Positions 23,713 through 35,429 of a stretch of DNA of 64,000 nt are shown here, piece after piece. Under the pieces are notes generated by a model, which was not told the DNA's origin, did no database searches, and worked only from the letters and a program-made list of their open reading frames with translations. Source of the DNA: Monoplex corrugatus (Eukaryota > Mollusca > Gastropoda > Littorinimorpha > Ranellidae); contig CM060307.1 of assembly GCA_030674185.1 (NCBI GenBank), forward strand, positions 64,360,653-64,424,652. The letters are read 5' to 3'. Position 1 is the stretch's first letter. Every line of letters starts with the position of its first letter. Both the position numbers and the translations under genes were made by a program.

Positions 23713-24781
23713 TTATCTCACTCGGTACGACGGAACGCTATAGCGGTCGTGATGAAAGGCACGGTTGCGTACGACGGAACGCTATAGCGGTTTCGATAAT
23801 TAAACATTTTTCGACGCTCCCCTATGAAGCCTGCATGCCTACCATAGCCACAGTGGTCACTGCAAACATGTCAAGGGTCAATTGGAAAGTTACTTCGTGA
23901 GATTCCGTAAAACTACACTCGTCGGGAAGCGATTGTCTTCGGCACCCCGAATGACTTGCTAATCTGCATTCGTGTCGAAAATGGCGTCGCAGGCGAGTAC
24001 GAGTTTTCGAAAAAAGTAGATCGCGTCTGCGGCGTTTTACTGCTGCTAAAGTGATTGAAGTGCTTCAGACTGAAGGATTGGACATCGAGGAGTATGCTGA
24101 AGATAATAGTGAAAGTGTATCAAGTGATGGAAGCTGCCAGCAAGAAGGTACTGACAGTGACCCAGTTTCAGATGACAGTGAAGTGGGAAAGGGAGGTAGG
24201 CGTACACGTCACGAGAGGCGAGCAGTCAGCAGGCCAAGTACAGCGAGTCGCATGCCTGATGGAGTTTTCATTCACTTTATGAAAGCATGACTGGCACGAA
24301 GATTTTAGTTTTTCTCCCACTTTGCGTCCTTCTCTGGCTCTTGTGGCCTGCATGTCTCATTTGAGTGCCACGCCCCCATAACTCCCCTGTGTAACAATTT
24401 GTAACATTTATTCATATAATATCACTAATAATCTTTTTTTTTTACCCTGAGCAAAGTCTACTTTATTCATGTTGTTTTGTGCATACAAAGACCTTCTCAC
24501 CTTTGACTGTGTGTTCATGGAGCTGATCAAAGTGTGTGACTGTACGGTGATCCTGACCACAAAATTTGGGGTATTTTCAACGTGGCACATGAAGAAGAAA
24601 AATTCAGGGAAGAACTTCAATATTTGGCATGAACTAACCCAACATGTAAATATTCAGATCTGAAAGTTTCATTTTGTTCCTTTATGTTTTGTATTTTTTT
24701 GTGATTTTTTTCCTAACCCTTCAAAATGGGCCGTACCAGGGGAAACGCAAGGGGAAAAACTCTCCGTACCGAGTGAGTTAT
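23713..24781 (+). mobile_element. piggyBac-like non-autonomous element with TTAT flanks
   Basis: The left end reads TTATCTCACTCGGTACGACG and the right end CCGTACCGAGTGAGTTAT, giving inverted repeats of about 13-14 bp next to a TTAT on both sides, close to the TTAA target of piggyBac. A 21-bp subterminal motif (tacgacggaacgctatagcg plus g) occurs twice, at about 23725 and 23770. The interior contains an acidic N-terminal transposase-like remnant. The assignment rests on end structure and the N-terminal remnant; no catalytic domain remains. Confidence 0.7.
23981..24290 (+). pseudogene. Acidic N-terminal fragment of a piggyBac-like transposase
   Basis: ATGGCGTCGCAGGCGAGTAC starts a frame that hits TAG after 12 codons. 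One frame over, it continues as RSRLRRFTAAKVIEVLQTEG then DIEEYAEDNSESVSSDGS and further Asp/Ser-rich sequence to a stop near 24288. The F-T-A-x-K-V-x-E-x-L motif followed by acidic sequence resembles piggyBac transposase N-termini. No core or Cys-rich C-terminus follows. Confidence 0.55.
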
Positions 24782-24929
24782 CCCCGTCGGCCATATCACC
24801 TGAGGTGTGTATCGACGTAAAAACTGAACCAAATCAATCAATCAATCCTGTGCCTTTTGTCAAAAGATTATTGGTTTATATATTGGATATATTGTTATAA
24901 TTCTTGTTATTACTTCTTCAAAGTTTTAT

Positions 24930-25078
24930 TAATACAGTTTGCATCATGGCAACAGGGATTGACATGTTATTCGCGTTACGTGTGTCTGCCTTTGTCTCTC
25001 ATGCTTTTGTAATGCGCTTAAAGCTCCTGTGAGAAGATGCACTGTACAAATAATCAGTATCATTATCATTGAAAATAT
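24930..25078 (+). mobile_element. LINE/SINE 3' tail (aatgcgctt type)
   Basis: The sequence tcatgcttttgtaatgcgct, gatgcactgtacaaataatc and a (ATT/ATC) tail forms a 3' end like those of invertebrate CR1/L2-type elements. Related diverged copies are at 58740-58855 and 59690-59790. Confidence 0.5.
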
Positions 25079-25503
25079 TGGCCTGTATATTCATGGAGTA
25101 TGCCGACTGTGTAGCAACGTAACGTAACCCCTGCACAGTGTACAGAGTGGGCAAAACAAGGCACATGTTTGCAACCAAGACAACTCAGAACGCTACAGAA
25201 AAAAGTATACTCGGAACTTGGAACTTGGAATTTTAATGAATATAGCCCAACAGCCCCTTTCATGGGGAAGAATCAGTACACACATATTTGTCACAAAAAC
25301 AAAGGCAGACAACAAACTCCAATAGTGATGATCTTAAATGAACATATGAAATACTTCAGCCCTTGTAGCTACAGACACGTTATACTTTACGTTACTACAT
25401 TTGCAATAATGTTTTCTCACATCTTGAAGGCGGCGACGAGAAATTTGGCTACATTAATTATATTTCCTGTTAAGTCGTTGGTTAGTGTGTCAATGAGCAA
25501 TTG

Positions 25504-26195
25504 TTCTTAATCATCATCTTCAGAAATAACAGGGAAATAGACTTGTCTAATCTGATTGTACAATGGACATTTAAACAGAAAATGTATTTCATTTTCTACT
25601 GTGTTTGGACAGACTGGACAGGTGTTTTCAGTCGTCAGTGAAAAGCGGTATCTATGAACGTTTATCTGGGACACACCCATCCTAAAAATGTGCCATTGCA
25701 TTTCTGTAAGCTTCAACATACAAAACCTGTATATATTTCTCAGTTACAAATAAGGATTTAAATTTACCATACAAAGATAACCGTGCACTGGAATCCAAGT
25801 GGTTACGCCAATTAAGCCCGAAATTGCTGCGCAACCTTTCTTTCAGTTCTTCGGTGAATCTTTTTTCATTTCCACACCCAAAAAGCCAAAGTTCTTCAAA
25901 ACCATTTTCACACAAAATATTTCCAATTTTTGACACCCATGTTAACCTCTTTCATGCATGGCCAATAAAGTCTTATATGCTTTTTTTTACAATACCTACA
26001 ATCTGGTAATTTTAGTAATCTAAACCAATAATTAATACATCTTGTGACAGCAGTTATCCACAAAGGAAATCGTCCTAACTCACCATATACCATATCATTT
26101 GCCGTTCTATTTCTTATGTGAAAAAATCTCTTACATGTATAGAGATGTACTTGTTCAAGTTGATGCCGTACCTCATAACCCCATTTCAGAAACAT
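25504..26195 (-). pseudogene. LINE ORF2 C-terminal region
   Basis: The region has three overlapping frames: KWGYEVRHQLEQVHLYTCKR to about 25910, LWLFGCGNEKRFTEELKERL to 25690, and MQWHIFRMGVSQINVHRYRF followed by CPVCPNTVENEIHFLFKCPL to the stop at 25507. The C-x2-C-x(n)-H-x4-C motif marks the C-terminus. Confidence 0.8.
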
Positions 26196-26438
26196 AGAGT
26201 AGTGAAGGGATCACCTGTGCATCGAAAAATTAAAGAAAATGTCTGGCGAATTACAGTTAATTTTCCTTAGTGCACTCAGCATCTCATTTGTACTTTTTTT
26301 ACCTCTAAAGTTTGCTTCCTCCATTGCTGGTTGAAACAGTGAGGCCTAGATACTTATAAGAGTTTACCACTTCCAAATCATTGCCATTAAAGATCCACTT
26401 TCCTTTTGCACCCAGGAAGCCATTTTTCCTAAATACTT

Positions 26439-27814
26439 TTATTTTTGACTATCTAAATTAACTTTTAATCCTAATCTACGAATCTCACGTTGAAAAATGC
26501 TTAGTTGATGCTGAAGACCTATTGCAGTCGAAGCCATGAGAGTGAGATCATCCTCAAAAAGCATAAGAAACAATTCCATTTCGTGTGAAGAGAACGTAAC
26601 ACCATGTTTTCCATTTAAAACCACTTCATTTGCAAGTTCATTGATAAGCAAGGAAAACAGAATGGGGCTTACAATGCATCCCTGCTTAAGGCCTTGGAGA
26701 CAATTAAAGAAATCTGAATAACCAGTTTTACTGTGACACAAAACGCATGCCTGAACGGCTGAATACATTGCCTGGATCATCTTAAACATTCTTCCCCGCA
26801 TACCTGCACAAAATAATACAGACCAAAGAACGTTATGGTTCACTGTGTCATATGCTTTCCTAAAATCTATGAAAGCAGCATAGAGTTTCATATTTTTCAA
26901 TAAATATTTTTCAACAATTGCATGCAAAGTGAATATAGATACTGTAGATCTACCCTTCCTTAACCCTGCTTGTGTTTCACTTATGATGTTATTTCGCTCT
27001 GCCCATAGCGTTAGTCTGTTTTTAATAATATGCATAAAAACTTTGCTAGGAATGCTCATAAGGGATACACCTCTGAAGTTATCGGGGCTATTTGTGTCCC
27101 CCTTCTTATGTAAAGAGACAATTACAGATTTTGTCCATTTCAGAGAAAATGTAGCGCTGTGAAACAAAGTATTGAAGTACTTTTTTAGATATGGCATTAT
27201 CGTTAGCTCAGCGCATTTCACCATTTCAGATACGATATCATCTAATCCTGTTGCCTTTCCAGTTTTTACATGTTTGATTGCTTTCTTGATTTCCATTTCA
27301 CTGATTTCATTATCAAGTAAATCTCTTCATCCGTTTCAAAATTAATAAGATTATCCTCGTGATCGAATCCATCGTTGAAAACGGATCGAAAATGATTTAT
27401 CCAATCATTTGCTGTAATATTATTTTCTATGATATTCCGCCGTTTAAGTTTACGAACTTGAATCCAAACTTCATTCGGATTGTTTACTGCACGTATCAAA
27501 GCATGTAAGTCGGTATCCTTTTGGACTCGTTCCTTTCTCCCCAACAAGACCTGGTATTCCTTCCTAACTTTTGCATATTCAGCATAATCTTCTTTTGATA
27601 TCCTGCACTTTCTAAGACATCTTTTTACATCCTTTTTCTCTGCATCAAACCATTTAGCTTTGTGTTTTCTCTTCCCTCCTTGAGTGAAAGTCTTTTTCAT
27701 ATACTTTTCAGCTACAAGTAACGATTCAGTAAAGACATCTAATGACTCCTCTACATTTATATCAGTTAAGCCCGTGGCTTTTAAAAGGTGACTCTGAAAA
27801 GTTTCAGATATCAA
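26439..27814 (-). pseudogene. LINE reverse transcriptase with FEDD at the active site
   Basis: The linker (27814-27266) is followed by RT motifs: KTGKATGLDDIVSEMVKC, FRGVSLMSIPSKVFMHIIKN, QAGLRKGRSTVSIFTLHAIV, AAFIDFRKAYDTVNHNVLW, GLKQGCIVSPILFSLLINEL and LFEDDLTLMAS. The normal F/Y-A-D-D box reads FEDD here, which should impair catalysis. A frame break separates the linker from the RT at about 27270-27300. Confidence 0.88.
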
Positions 27815-27898
27815 ATTATCACAGAAAAGAGCAGCATGCTCTTCTGCCCAAACTATTTTTTCAACTTTGACAGTGTTTTGACAGGAGGCAGACTGTGT

Positions 27899-28730
27899 TT
27901 ATACTTCACTTTGGATTCGAAAGTGTAATTCAACTGGCATAAGATGGGATTCAATTCTATCTGTTACAAACATTTTTTCCACATACCTACACATATCCCT
28001 GCTTGTAAGGAAATAGTCTACTACACTGTGGCCATGTTCAGACATAAACGTAAAGTTGCCTGAACCATTTAGTTCAGGACACCCGTTTAAGATTTTTGTA
28101 TCATAGTATATCCACATTTCAAGCAGTTTCTTGCCATAATCATTTAGAACTGCATCTTGTGAATGTCTACAGTTTTCAAGAACACTGGACTTTTCAAAAA
28201 TATTAACACTATCGTATGCGTCAGAAACGTGTGTGCTAAGTTGCATGTTTCCAGTTCTTGCATTAAAATCCCCACAGCAGATTACATGTACATTGTCATC
28301 TATATCTAGTAAATCCCCAATCCAACTTTCTACTTCCAGTATGTGGCAGTTTGTTACTGCGTAATCATAGAATGGACTTCCGTATGATGGGATATACATA
28401 GACAGATATAATACATCTTCATGATCACCGAACAAATCCTTTGATAGCCTCAGAGTTGTCATATTTTCACATTCACTCTTAATAAGATTCACATATTTCC
28501 TCAAATTCTTTTTAACTAATACAATCAGACCACCTGAGCTCCTTCCATGATGAGACAATTTCACAGCTGGACATAGAAATTTATCAAAATTATGAAAGAC
28601 ACAAGATATATCAACGTTTTCATCCACAAAAGTTTCTACCAAAGATATACAATCAAAATTGTCGATGTAATATGACTATTCACACTCCCTCATCTTTTTA
28701 GCAATTCCTGCAATGTTATATACGAGAAAC
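27899..28730 (-). pseudogene. LINE AP endonuclease domain
   Basis: The domain starts around YNIAGIAKKMREC, has an in-frame TAG, then FDCISLVETFVDENVDI (the metal-binding Glu motif), RSSGGLIVLVKK, VHVICCGDFNARTG (the catalytic Asp-x-Asn), HGHSVVDYFLTS and SHLMPVE near the end (the terminal S-x-H-x-P-V). It nicks target DNA in active elements. The order and spacing match APE-type endonucleases. Confidence 0.85.
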
Positions 28731-28756
28731 GACAATTTCTGGGTCCGGCCGTATTC

Positions 28757-29452
28757 CTAGCTCTCAGCACCATCAGCATCCACAAAGGGTTCATCAGCCT
28801 CAGTTGTTCCCATTGCCCCCTCCCCTACCCCACCCTCAGAATGGGAAAGCTCTGGTACTGGGCTAAGGTCATCGTTTGCTTGGCCGACACACTGACCCTG
28901 CAGCATAGAATCGATTCTACGCTGAGATGGAGTTCCACCGCCACGACCTTTGCCAGGTCGTCCAGCTTGCTCCTGTGACTGGGATAAGCCTGCACTGGAC
29001 TTACATGCACTTGTAGCATTTCGTGATGCCTGATCATGTGAAACTGACTTTATGCGAGTTCTTAGATTATATGAACTGTCACTAGGTAGTGGACCAATAT
29101 TGTTGGTCTGAGCTGACTCCTCTTGAGTGACTGGGCTCTTGTGGCTATTGGGGCTTTGGGGTGGGTGTTTTGGACTGAGGGACATGTCATCAGGGTTTAT
29201 GGATGGGTGTCCAGCACTGCAGGCCTCGTTACTAACAGTACTGTTTGAGTGACTGTTGTTGTCCCTAGCTCTCCTCGAGGGTAAAGCCGCACACGCCTTA
29301 ACCAATTCAGAGCTTCGACTGCCACTGTGTGTATCCAGGGCTGGAAACTCGTTAGTGGGTAGTAAGTCCCCTACTACATCCTGGTAAGTATTGGTCTGCC
29401 TGAGCGGTGCAGCAGTTCCAGTGCGTCGTCTGATTTCACCTGCGGACTCCAC
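28757..29452 (-). pseudogene. Ser/Pro-rich ORF1 downstream segment of the LINE
   Basis: An open stretch of 231 codons, rich in Ser, Pro, Asn and Gln, lies between the ORF1 RNA-binding part and ORF2. It includes KHPPQSPNSHKSPVTQEE and GRPGKGRGGGTPSQRRIDSM. No domain is recognised. Its position suggests the C-terminal part of ORF1 or a separate small ORF of this LINE lineage. Confidence 0.5.
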
Positions 29453-29499
29453 GACCCCCTGGTAGGCATGTCTTCAAGACCCAGGTTTCTCTTTCCTGA

Positions 29500-30132
29500 C
29501 GACTCTTCAGTTGTCAACATCATATGTGTAGATTGCCTCGTTGGTGACCAGCTTGTCGAAGCGTAAGTTTGCCCTTTGACCTTTCTGGCGCAGCTGACGT
29601 TGCATAGGCAGTAGCTCTTTTCTTATTTGCTACACTTTCTCAGAAAAGTCCTCCGTCACAAAGATGTGCTGGAAACCCTCAGAGATTTTTAACTTCCTGG
29701 CATTGGAAAGCACTAGCATCTCTGTCGATAAGGCTAAAACCTTACAATGACAGTTTTACCCGATCTATATGAGCTGTCAATGTCTATTTCTTCAGATATG
29801 CCCATTCCAACTTGATTGACTTCCCTAACTTTCTGCTGACAGTCCTCAAAAGTCTGGTCCTCCCTCCTTGACTGAAATCCAAAGAAGAGAAGGTTATTAC
29901 GTCTGCACTGATTGTCCAAGTGACCAACGTTGTCTGCCGAAAGACTGACACTTTCATGTAGTCTGCCATTTTCAGACATCAAGGATTGGCACTGCTGCTG
30001 GAGCTGTATGTTGCTGTCAGCAAGCATGGCTTGCTGCTCTTTCAATTGAAACAGATGGTGCTCAATTTTTTGTTCCACACTCGATATTTTATTTTCCACG
30101 TTCTGTAAGTCTTTGTCTTCCCATGTCGACAA
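29500..30132 (-). pseudogene. LINE ORF1p remnant, coiled coil plus RNA-binding region
   Basis: ATG at 30132 opens a heptad-rich coiled coil (VENKISSVEQKIEHHLFQLK). NQCRRNNLLFFGF then marks the start of an L1-ORF1p-like RRM fold. After a frame change near 29740 it continues as LVLSNARKLKISEGFQHIFV, TEDFSEKV, an in-frame TAG, then RKELLPMQRQLRQKGQRANL with YTYDVDN. In LINEs this protein binds RNA and forms trimers. Confidence 0.75.
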
Positions 30133-30139
30133 CTATTGG

Positions 30140-31790
30140 CCTCAATCCTTAAAACCACTTGTTGGAGGGTATGAGACACTTCAACATGAAGGCGAGCGAA
30201 GATGACTGGTTGGCATACACACTATCTTGGTGGAAGGAAAAGTTATCACTGCCTGAGTAATGTAAAGGTTCTGAATGGGATTTTGTCCGTATCCTCTTGA
30301 ACTTCCATGACTAGCAGCCTGTGGACACATGCAGAATTCCTGCTCATACCCTCGTCTATAGTCAGGCCCTGGGTTCGGCTCTACGTCGCCACAAGAAAAA
30401 AGATAGCGAGAAAAACCAGGACTAGAAGTAGTTTGTTCATGGTAAAAAAGTCACCTTCAACTGCACAGACAAAACGTACCAATATCGCTGTCTTAAAATG
30501 CTTCTTTTCAACTGTAGGAACCTGGCTGTAGCAAGCATGAGAAAGTTACGCTGTAACGCGTTCATTGCATGCGTAGCACTGCATATTTTCTGAACCGAAC
30601 GTACGTGACCGTAGCTCGAAAACGTTGCAGGTAACGGGCCACATAATAACACTGACAACACAACACCCAGGCAAACAGTTCTCACTGCACTTAAAGGCCA
30701 GCACAGCACAAAGTCCGCAGGTTCTTGCATTCTGTTTGTTCAATGTCCGTTTTCTCATGAAAAATTGAAAAGTCCAATAAAATTGACCACAAGTCAATCT
30801 CGAGGACAAATTTGATATTGGCATGATCGGGGTAACCTTAGGAATTCACATTGCACAACAAGTAGATTTAATTTAGTTTGTAATTAAGAAAAACTGCTAA
30901 TCAATCGCGCACGATGTGACTACGCGTCCTACTGCACAAGTGAACACGATTCATACCCCGAAAAAAGTATACAAAAACTAGTGCTAAAAAAGCAGTAAGA
31001 TAATACAAAGAAGGTTAATTGCTTACCCCATCAGACGTTCACAGCCACGTTGTTCATTTTCACAGACCAGGTGTTTTGGCATTGAGCCTTTGCCACAGAT
31101 GATAGTGTGCTATACCCCCATGGGGATGCCGAGGGCTCGTTCAGTATAAATAGTATCGTCACCTTTCGGAACTTTTCTGCTAGAATTTCCTCTTTTCTGT
31201 CACTCTCTTTGTTTCTGCCTTGTTCCTTTGCTTTCTGTCATTTCTTCCTGTCATTTTCTACCTTGCTGCTCCATTCATCTATATGTGTTCTTTAAAGGTT
31301 TACTTTTTAAATTTTTTATTAAGATTGATGATTACGTACATGTATTTTCTGCATTTTGGCTCTAAGGTACGGTAATGTGATGTGCGGAAGCAGTTTTAGG
31401 TAATGGTCAAATGGTCGAATGCACTGTTACGTATACTCAAATGTTCTTTTCGAGGTTTTCGATTTTTTTCAGGTTCATAGACGGGTACATTTTGTGATGG
31501 TTATAACCGTGATAGGTTCTGCACAGTCGGCTGAGCTTTAAACAGTAATAACAGTGTGCTGTATGGCCAATGGATAAAACAAAGTTAACTGGTAAAATGG
31601 TATAGTTGGTTCCGTTCTACTGCATTCGCTGTCTTGTCAAAGTTTAACATTACGTGATGCTGAGCGACATAAACTCACATATATGTTCAGCTCATGCTCT
31701 GTTGTGTCATACTAACACTATTTACACTATGTGTTTATGTGAGCTCTGATCATGAGAGGCACTTGTTCGTCTTTGTGAGAATGATTAACA
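30140..31790. other. No gene recognised; may include LINE 5' UTR
   Basis: Two overlapping minus frames at 30437-30824 have no family resemblance. The stretch next to 30132 may be the LINE's 5' UTR. Confidence 0.4.
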
Positions 31791-31797
31791 TGGAAGC

Positions 31798-31800
<3 letters not shown>

Positions 31801-31842
<42 letters not shown>
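31801..31842 (+). repeat. (GA)n microsatellite
   Basis: About 21 GA units. Confidence 0.97.
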
Positions 31843-31843
<1 letters not shown>

Positions 31844-31914
31844 CTGCGTGTTTTTGCGTCTATGCAGAACGCAAGCATGTGTGTTCCTTAAAACAGTAAC
31901 ATGTTCGTGCGTAC

Positions 31915-31942
31915 TGGTGTGTGTGCGTGCGCGCGTCCGTGC

Positions 31943-31988
<46 letters not shown>
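31915..31988 (+). repeat. (GT)n microsatellite
   Basis: A GT run with some GC steps, followed by gagaga. Confidence 0.95.
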
Positions 31989-31989
<1 letters not shown>

Positions 31990-32224
31990 AGAGAGACAGT
32001 AGGGGGGGGGGGGATAGCCTAATTGTTATTGATTTCGATATTCACTAAATGTAAACCTAAATATGGAAAGTCCAGTTCAAGGGTAAGTAACTAATTGTGC
32101 GCTAGGCCTACTGTTTTTATGTCATGACAGAGACAAAAATGAAAATAACTGCACTGAGGATCATTTGATGGTGATGATGATGATGAAAATGATACTGAAT
32201 AGAAGAATTTAGTTTTGTTTTATT

Positions 32225-32745
32225 TATAGGCAGAATCGCACATAACCGACTTAAACTTGACGATGATAAGTCTGATGCTGTCATTTTCACACGCCAACAA
32301 AATTATACCTCTTCCAAGTTCAGTATCTTTCAGTGAATGTGATATTCTCATTTCTGAATCTGTACATAAATCTAGTATTCATCTTTGACTCTAACCTTTC
32401 CATGTGACAACATATAACCAAAGTATCTCAAGTGGCTTATTCAATTGGACCTCAAGAGCATCAGCTCTATCCGCCATCATCTGAGTCTACAGTCGAAACT
32501 CTACGTAACTTCTTGTGTACTTTCTCGTCTAGACTACTGTAACAATCTTCTTATTGGTTCTGCCTTGTCTGTTATTCAATCTGTACACAAGTTCATTAAC
32601 TGCTTTGCACGCCCCACTGGCTTACTATTCAACAACGAATAAGATAAAAGGCTGTTTTTGTATGTGGAACTCCCTGCCTGCAACAGCAGCAGAGGCTCCC
32701 TCCCTGGTATTATTCAAGAGGGAGCTCAACAAAATCCCACTTAGA
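32225..32745 (+). pseudogene. CR1/L2-like LINE RT C-terminal fragment
   Basis: The + strand reads HNRLKLDDDKSDAVIFTRQQ, then after a decayed stretch SIRHHLSLQSKLYVTSCVLS, RLDYCNNLLIG, SVIQSVHKFINCFAR and WNSLPATAAEAPSLVLFKRE. This is the palm-end and C-terminal signature of CR1/L2-type LINEs (the S-R-L-D-Y-C-N motif and W-N-S-L-P). Stops and frameshifts show it is dead. Confidence 0.82.
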
Positions 32746-33059
32746 CCCCCCCCCCCCCCCACCCAACTAGCCATGCGGAAAAATGAAGGATAGGGTTGTG
32801 CCGGTCCAGGTCTAGACCTGGGCGTCGCTACGATTACCGGGTGAGCCTGTCCAGATATCAGGTTAGGCTGGATGGGTCCCCCCTCCCCTTTCTTTTTTTT
32901 TTTTGCCTGCCGCAACACGCTGCCCCGGAGCTGAACTCAGGAGTAAGCGTTAGGGTTTTGAGGCCACCTTAGATCCCCCTCTATCCTTTTGTTGTCCCAA
33001 ATAGACCCTTTTTTTGTGTTTTATCTTACGCCTCTGCGCACACAGGTCAACAATCGTCA

Positions 33060-33300
33060 ATGATGACGGCTGACCTTCCAAATTGAAGATTGAAGATCCA
33101 TAACAAGTGTGACTGCCCGCGTTCAAGCAAACAGGAACCAGAAATTAACACGAAAATAGAATCAGAACGCGTATTTAATACAAGACAAGACAGGCGCAAA
33201 TTTTCGGCCAACTGGCCTTTGTCAAGCGTGATCAAGATCAAGACCAAGGTCACAAACAAACACCAAATACAAAATTAGGAGTAAAAGATTGAAACTTCCT
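33060..33300 (-). mobile_element. LINE 3'-UTR fragment (same family as 10936-14131)
   Basis: This contains gcgcaaattttcggccaact followed by ggcctttgtcaagcg, shared with 11195-11240. Flanking shared pieces include caagcaaacaggaaccaga and the acttcctgctgtttcgt end. It is a 5'-truncated insertion without coding sequence. Confidence 0.75.
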
Positions 33301-33599
33301 GCTGTTTCGTCAGTAGGAGAAGAGGACTCTGTACAGGTTGGATAACAGACAAGGGAGAGCCAATAAGAAGATTGATATATTAATCTGGACGATAAAGTAC
33401 ACAAGAGGTTACAATGTTGTTTTGTAGTGTTGGTTCTGCTTTTACCTCTTGCTCCATGCATATTCTTCCCATATTCTTTGCTTCGCTCTTCTTCTGTACT
33501 CAGCTATTCAAAACCCTCGATAGAGATGCAGGACTCATTCTTTTGGATATTTTATCCATTTTAGATTATTTCTGTGAAATAATCTGTCCTTTGATCTGA

Positions 33600-33960
33600 G
33601 AAATTTATCAAACCTCTTCTCTCTGAAGATCCAGCTTAAAGCCCATCTTTTCCATGAATTCTTCTGTTTGTTTAGATGGATTTTGTCATGCTGAACCTAT
33701 CCCATCCTGTTTTAATGCGTTCTTCTGGTGTGTTGCGCAAGGATATTATTGAGAGTGTGTGCACGATGTAAATCAATAAGAATAATGAATGTGTGTTACA
33801 TGTAAATTTCATTGATTTTTGTATTGTAGAATTGTAAGCGCCTAGAGCATTGGTTCAGTCTGGTTCCTGTTGCTTGAACGCTGACAGTCACTTCAATTAA
33901 TATTACATAGAGTGCTATCAGAAACACTATAAACGTTTATCATTGTTATTATTATCATTA
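33600..33960 (+). mobile_element. CR1/L2-like 3' end with AT-rich tail
   Basis: LFSLKIQLKAHLFHEFFC, the last coding residues typical of CR1/L2 elements, is followed by a 3' UTR with ttgtaagcgcctagagc and a tail of (ATT)-type repeats near 33940-33960. A piece reading ggttcctgttgcttgaacgc (33853-33872) matches the tail of the RNase H LINE family in the opposite orientation to the other copies. Confidence 0.55.
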
Positions 33961-34119
33961 TTTTGGAATGGCAAAAATGTCATTACTTTTTAAATGCTTT
34001 GTTTTTAAGGTCACACACTCACATTGATTCACTCTCTGGTGCATGTGACTGTGTGTATGCAAACGGAACTGATAAAATGAAACAGCAGACATGCAAGATC
34101 ACACAGGCGTACACATACA

Positions 34120-34215
34120 CACGCACATCACACACACATTATGTATAATATATATTATATATATATATATTTTATATACACACACACACATATACATCAT
34201 GATAACACATGACAC
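34120..34215 (+). repeat. Mixed CA/AT dinucleotide tract
   Basis: CA-rich ends surround (AT)n near 34150-34172. Confidence 0.85.
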
Positions 34216-35229
34216 ACACTCAGTGATTCTTTCTAAGACCTCTTTAATACAAAGTCACAGCTTGGTCATGTGCCTATAAACACAAGAACTGATCTGGGTT
34301 AATCATACATAATTTTATGTAAATGTATCAATCACTATCTTGATCCTCTTGGAAAAAGTCCTGAATACGTCTGTAACAATACAAAAATGGTCATTAACAT
34401 GTACGTAAATAAAGATACATATCACAAAATACAGGACAACAATCAAACTCAATGTACAACCCAAATAATTACACAAATAAAAAACACTGCAACAATAATT
34501 AAAATCATGAACGGTGAACACATCAATTGACCTATTGCATTTTCTTCTCATTTTTAAAATTTTTTGGTAGGTGTGTACTTCATGGTGAGCTAATGTACAT
34601 CAAAATAACCATATAACAATTTCATTTGCACACATACCCAAACTATAATAAAAGTCTCATTAGACGACAGAATCAATATTAGTTGCAACGAGTGCACAAC
34701 CAGTAAAATAAAACCATAACAATAAAGTCATATTAAGTAAACAAGTGAGTATGGGAATTTGTGTGAACAAAAAAATTTAGGAAAAATATCATGGTCATGC
34801 TATATTAACAATCCCACTTTTTTTCAGACATTTGTTATGACTTTTGACTTATAAAACAAGATTAGTCTTGTAAAACTTTATCAAAATATTTAGATTAGAC
34901 AGCTGACCAAAATTTTGGTTAAACTCCACTAATAAACAGTCTGGAAATCTTCAAAAAGACATCTCCATATGTCAATGTCACCAAAATAATGAGCGTATAC
35001 AGTCAACCTCATGAATTTGAGATTTCCCATACAGCTAGAACTGTGGGCCAAACATATCCATCAATAGCACTTTCATAAACTGTATAGCTGACATGCTCAG
35101 TTTGCATCATTTCCATAATATTCAAATACGTTTTTACTTTCAAAAAGAGCGACTGAAAATACATTGTCTCAGTCTATAGTGTATTTGCAGCTAAAACATG
35201 AAAACTGTTTTCTTGATACAAATACAACA

Positions 35230-35425
35230 AAGACTGCTGAGCTGTAACCTCCTGACTTCCTCAATCTGTCTATCAGCATCCTGCATTGCCAACCATGCCA
35301 GCAAAGCAAAAACATAAACCGTTGATTCCTTCACCCTATCCACCAGCTTCCTGTAGGAAGCTGGTGGATAGGGTGAGGGAGTCAAAGGTCAGTTGGTGGA
35401 TAGGGTGCGGGAGTCAAAGGGTTAA
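35230..35425. mobile_element. Palindromic TTAA-type MITE
   Basis: A perfect inner hairpin reads caccctatccaccagcttcc / ggaagctggtggatagggtg around 35335-35380. It is followed by a second ggtggatagggtgcgggagt and terminal caaagggttaa. A diverged left half starts near 35245. It is the same family as 47634, 55420 and 61728. Confidence 0.75.
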
Positions 35426-35429
35426 TAGA

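Larger units (their letters stand above)
25504..30132 (-). mobile_element. Two-ORF LINE, nearly full length but degenerate
   Basis: On the minus strand an ORF1 (30132 to about 28750) is followed by an ORF2 with AP-type endonuclease and reverse transcriptase (about 28730-25504), ending in a Cys-rich C-terminus. There is no RNase H. Premature stops and frameshifts occur in both ORFs. The 5' UTR may extend towards about 31000, but no clear boundary or target-site duplication was found. Confidence 0.85.
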
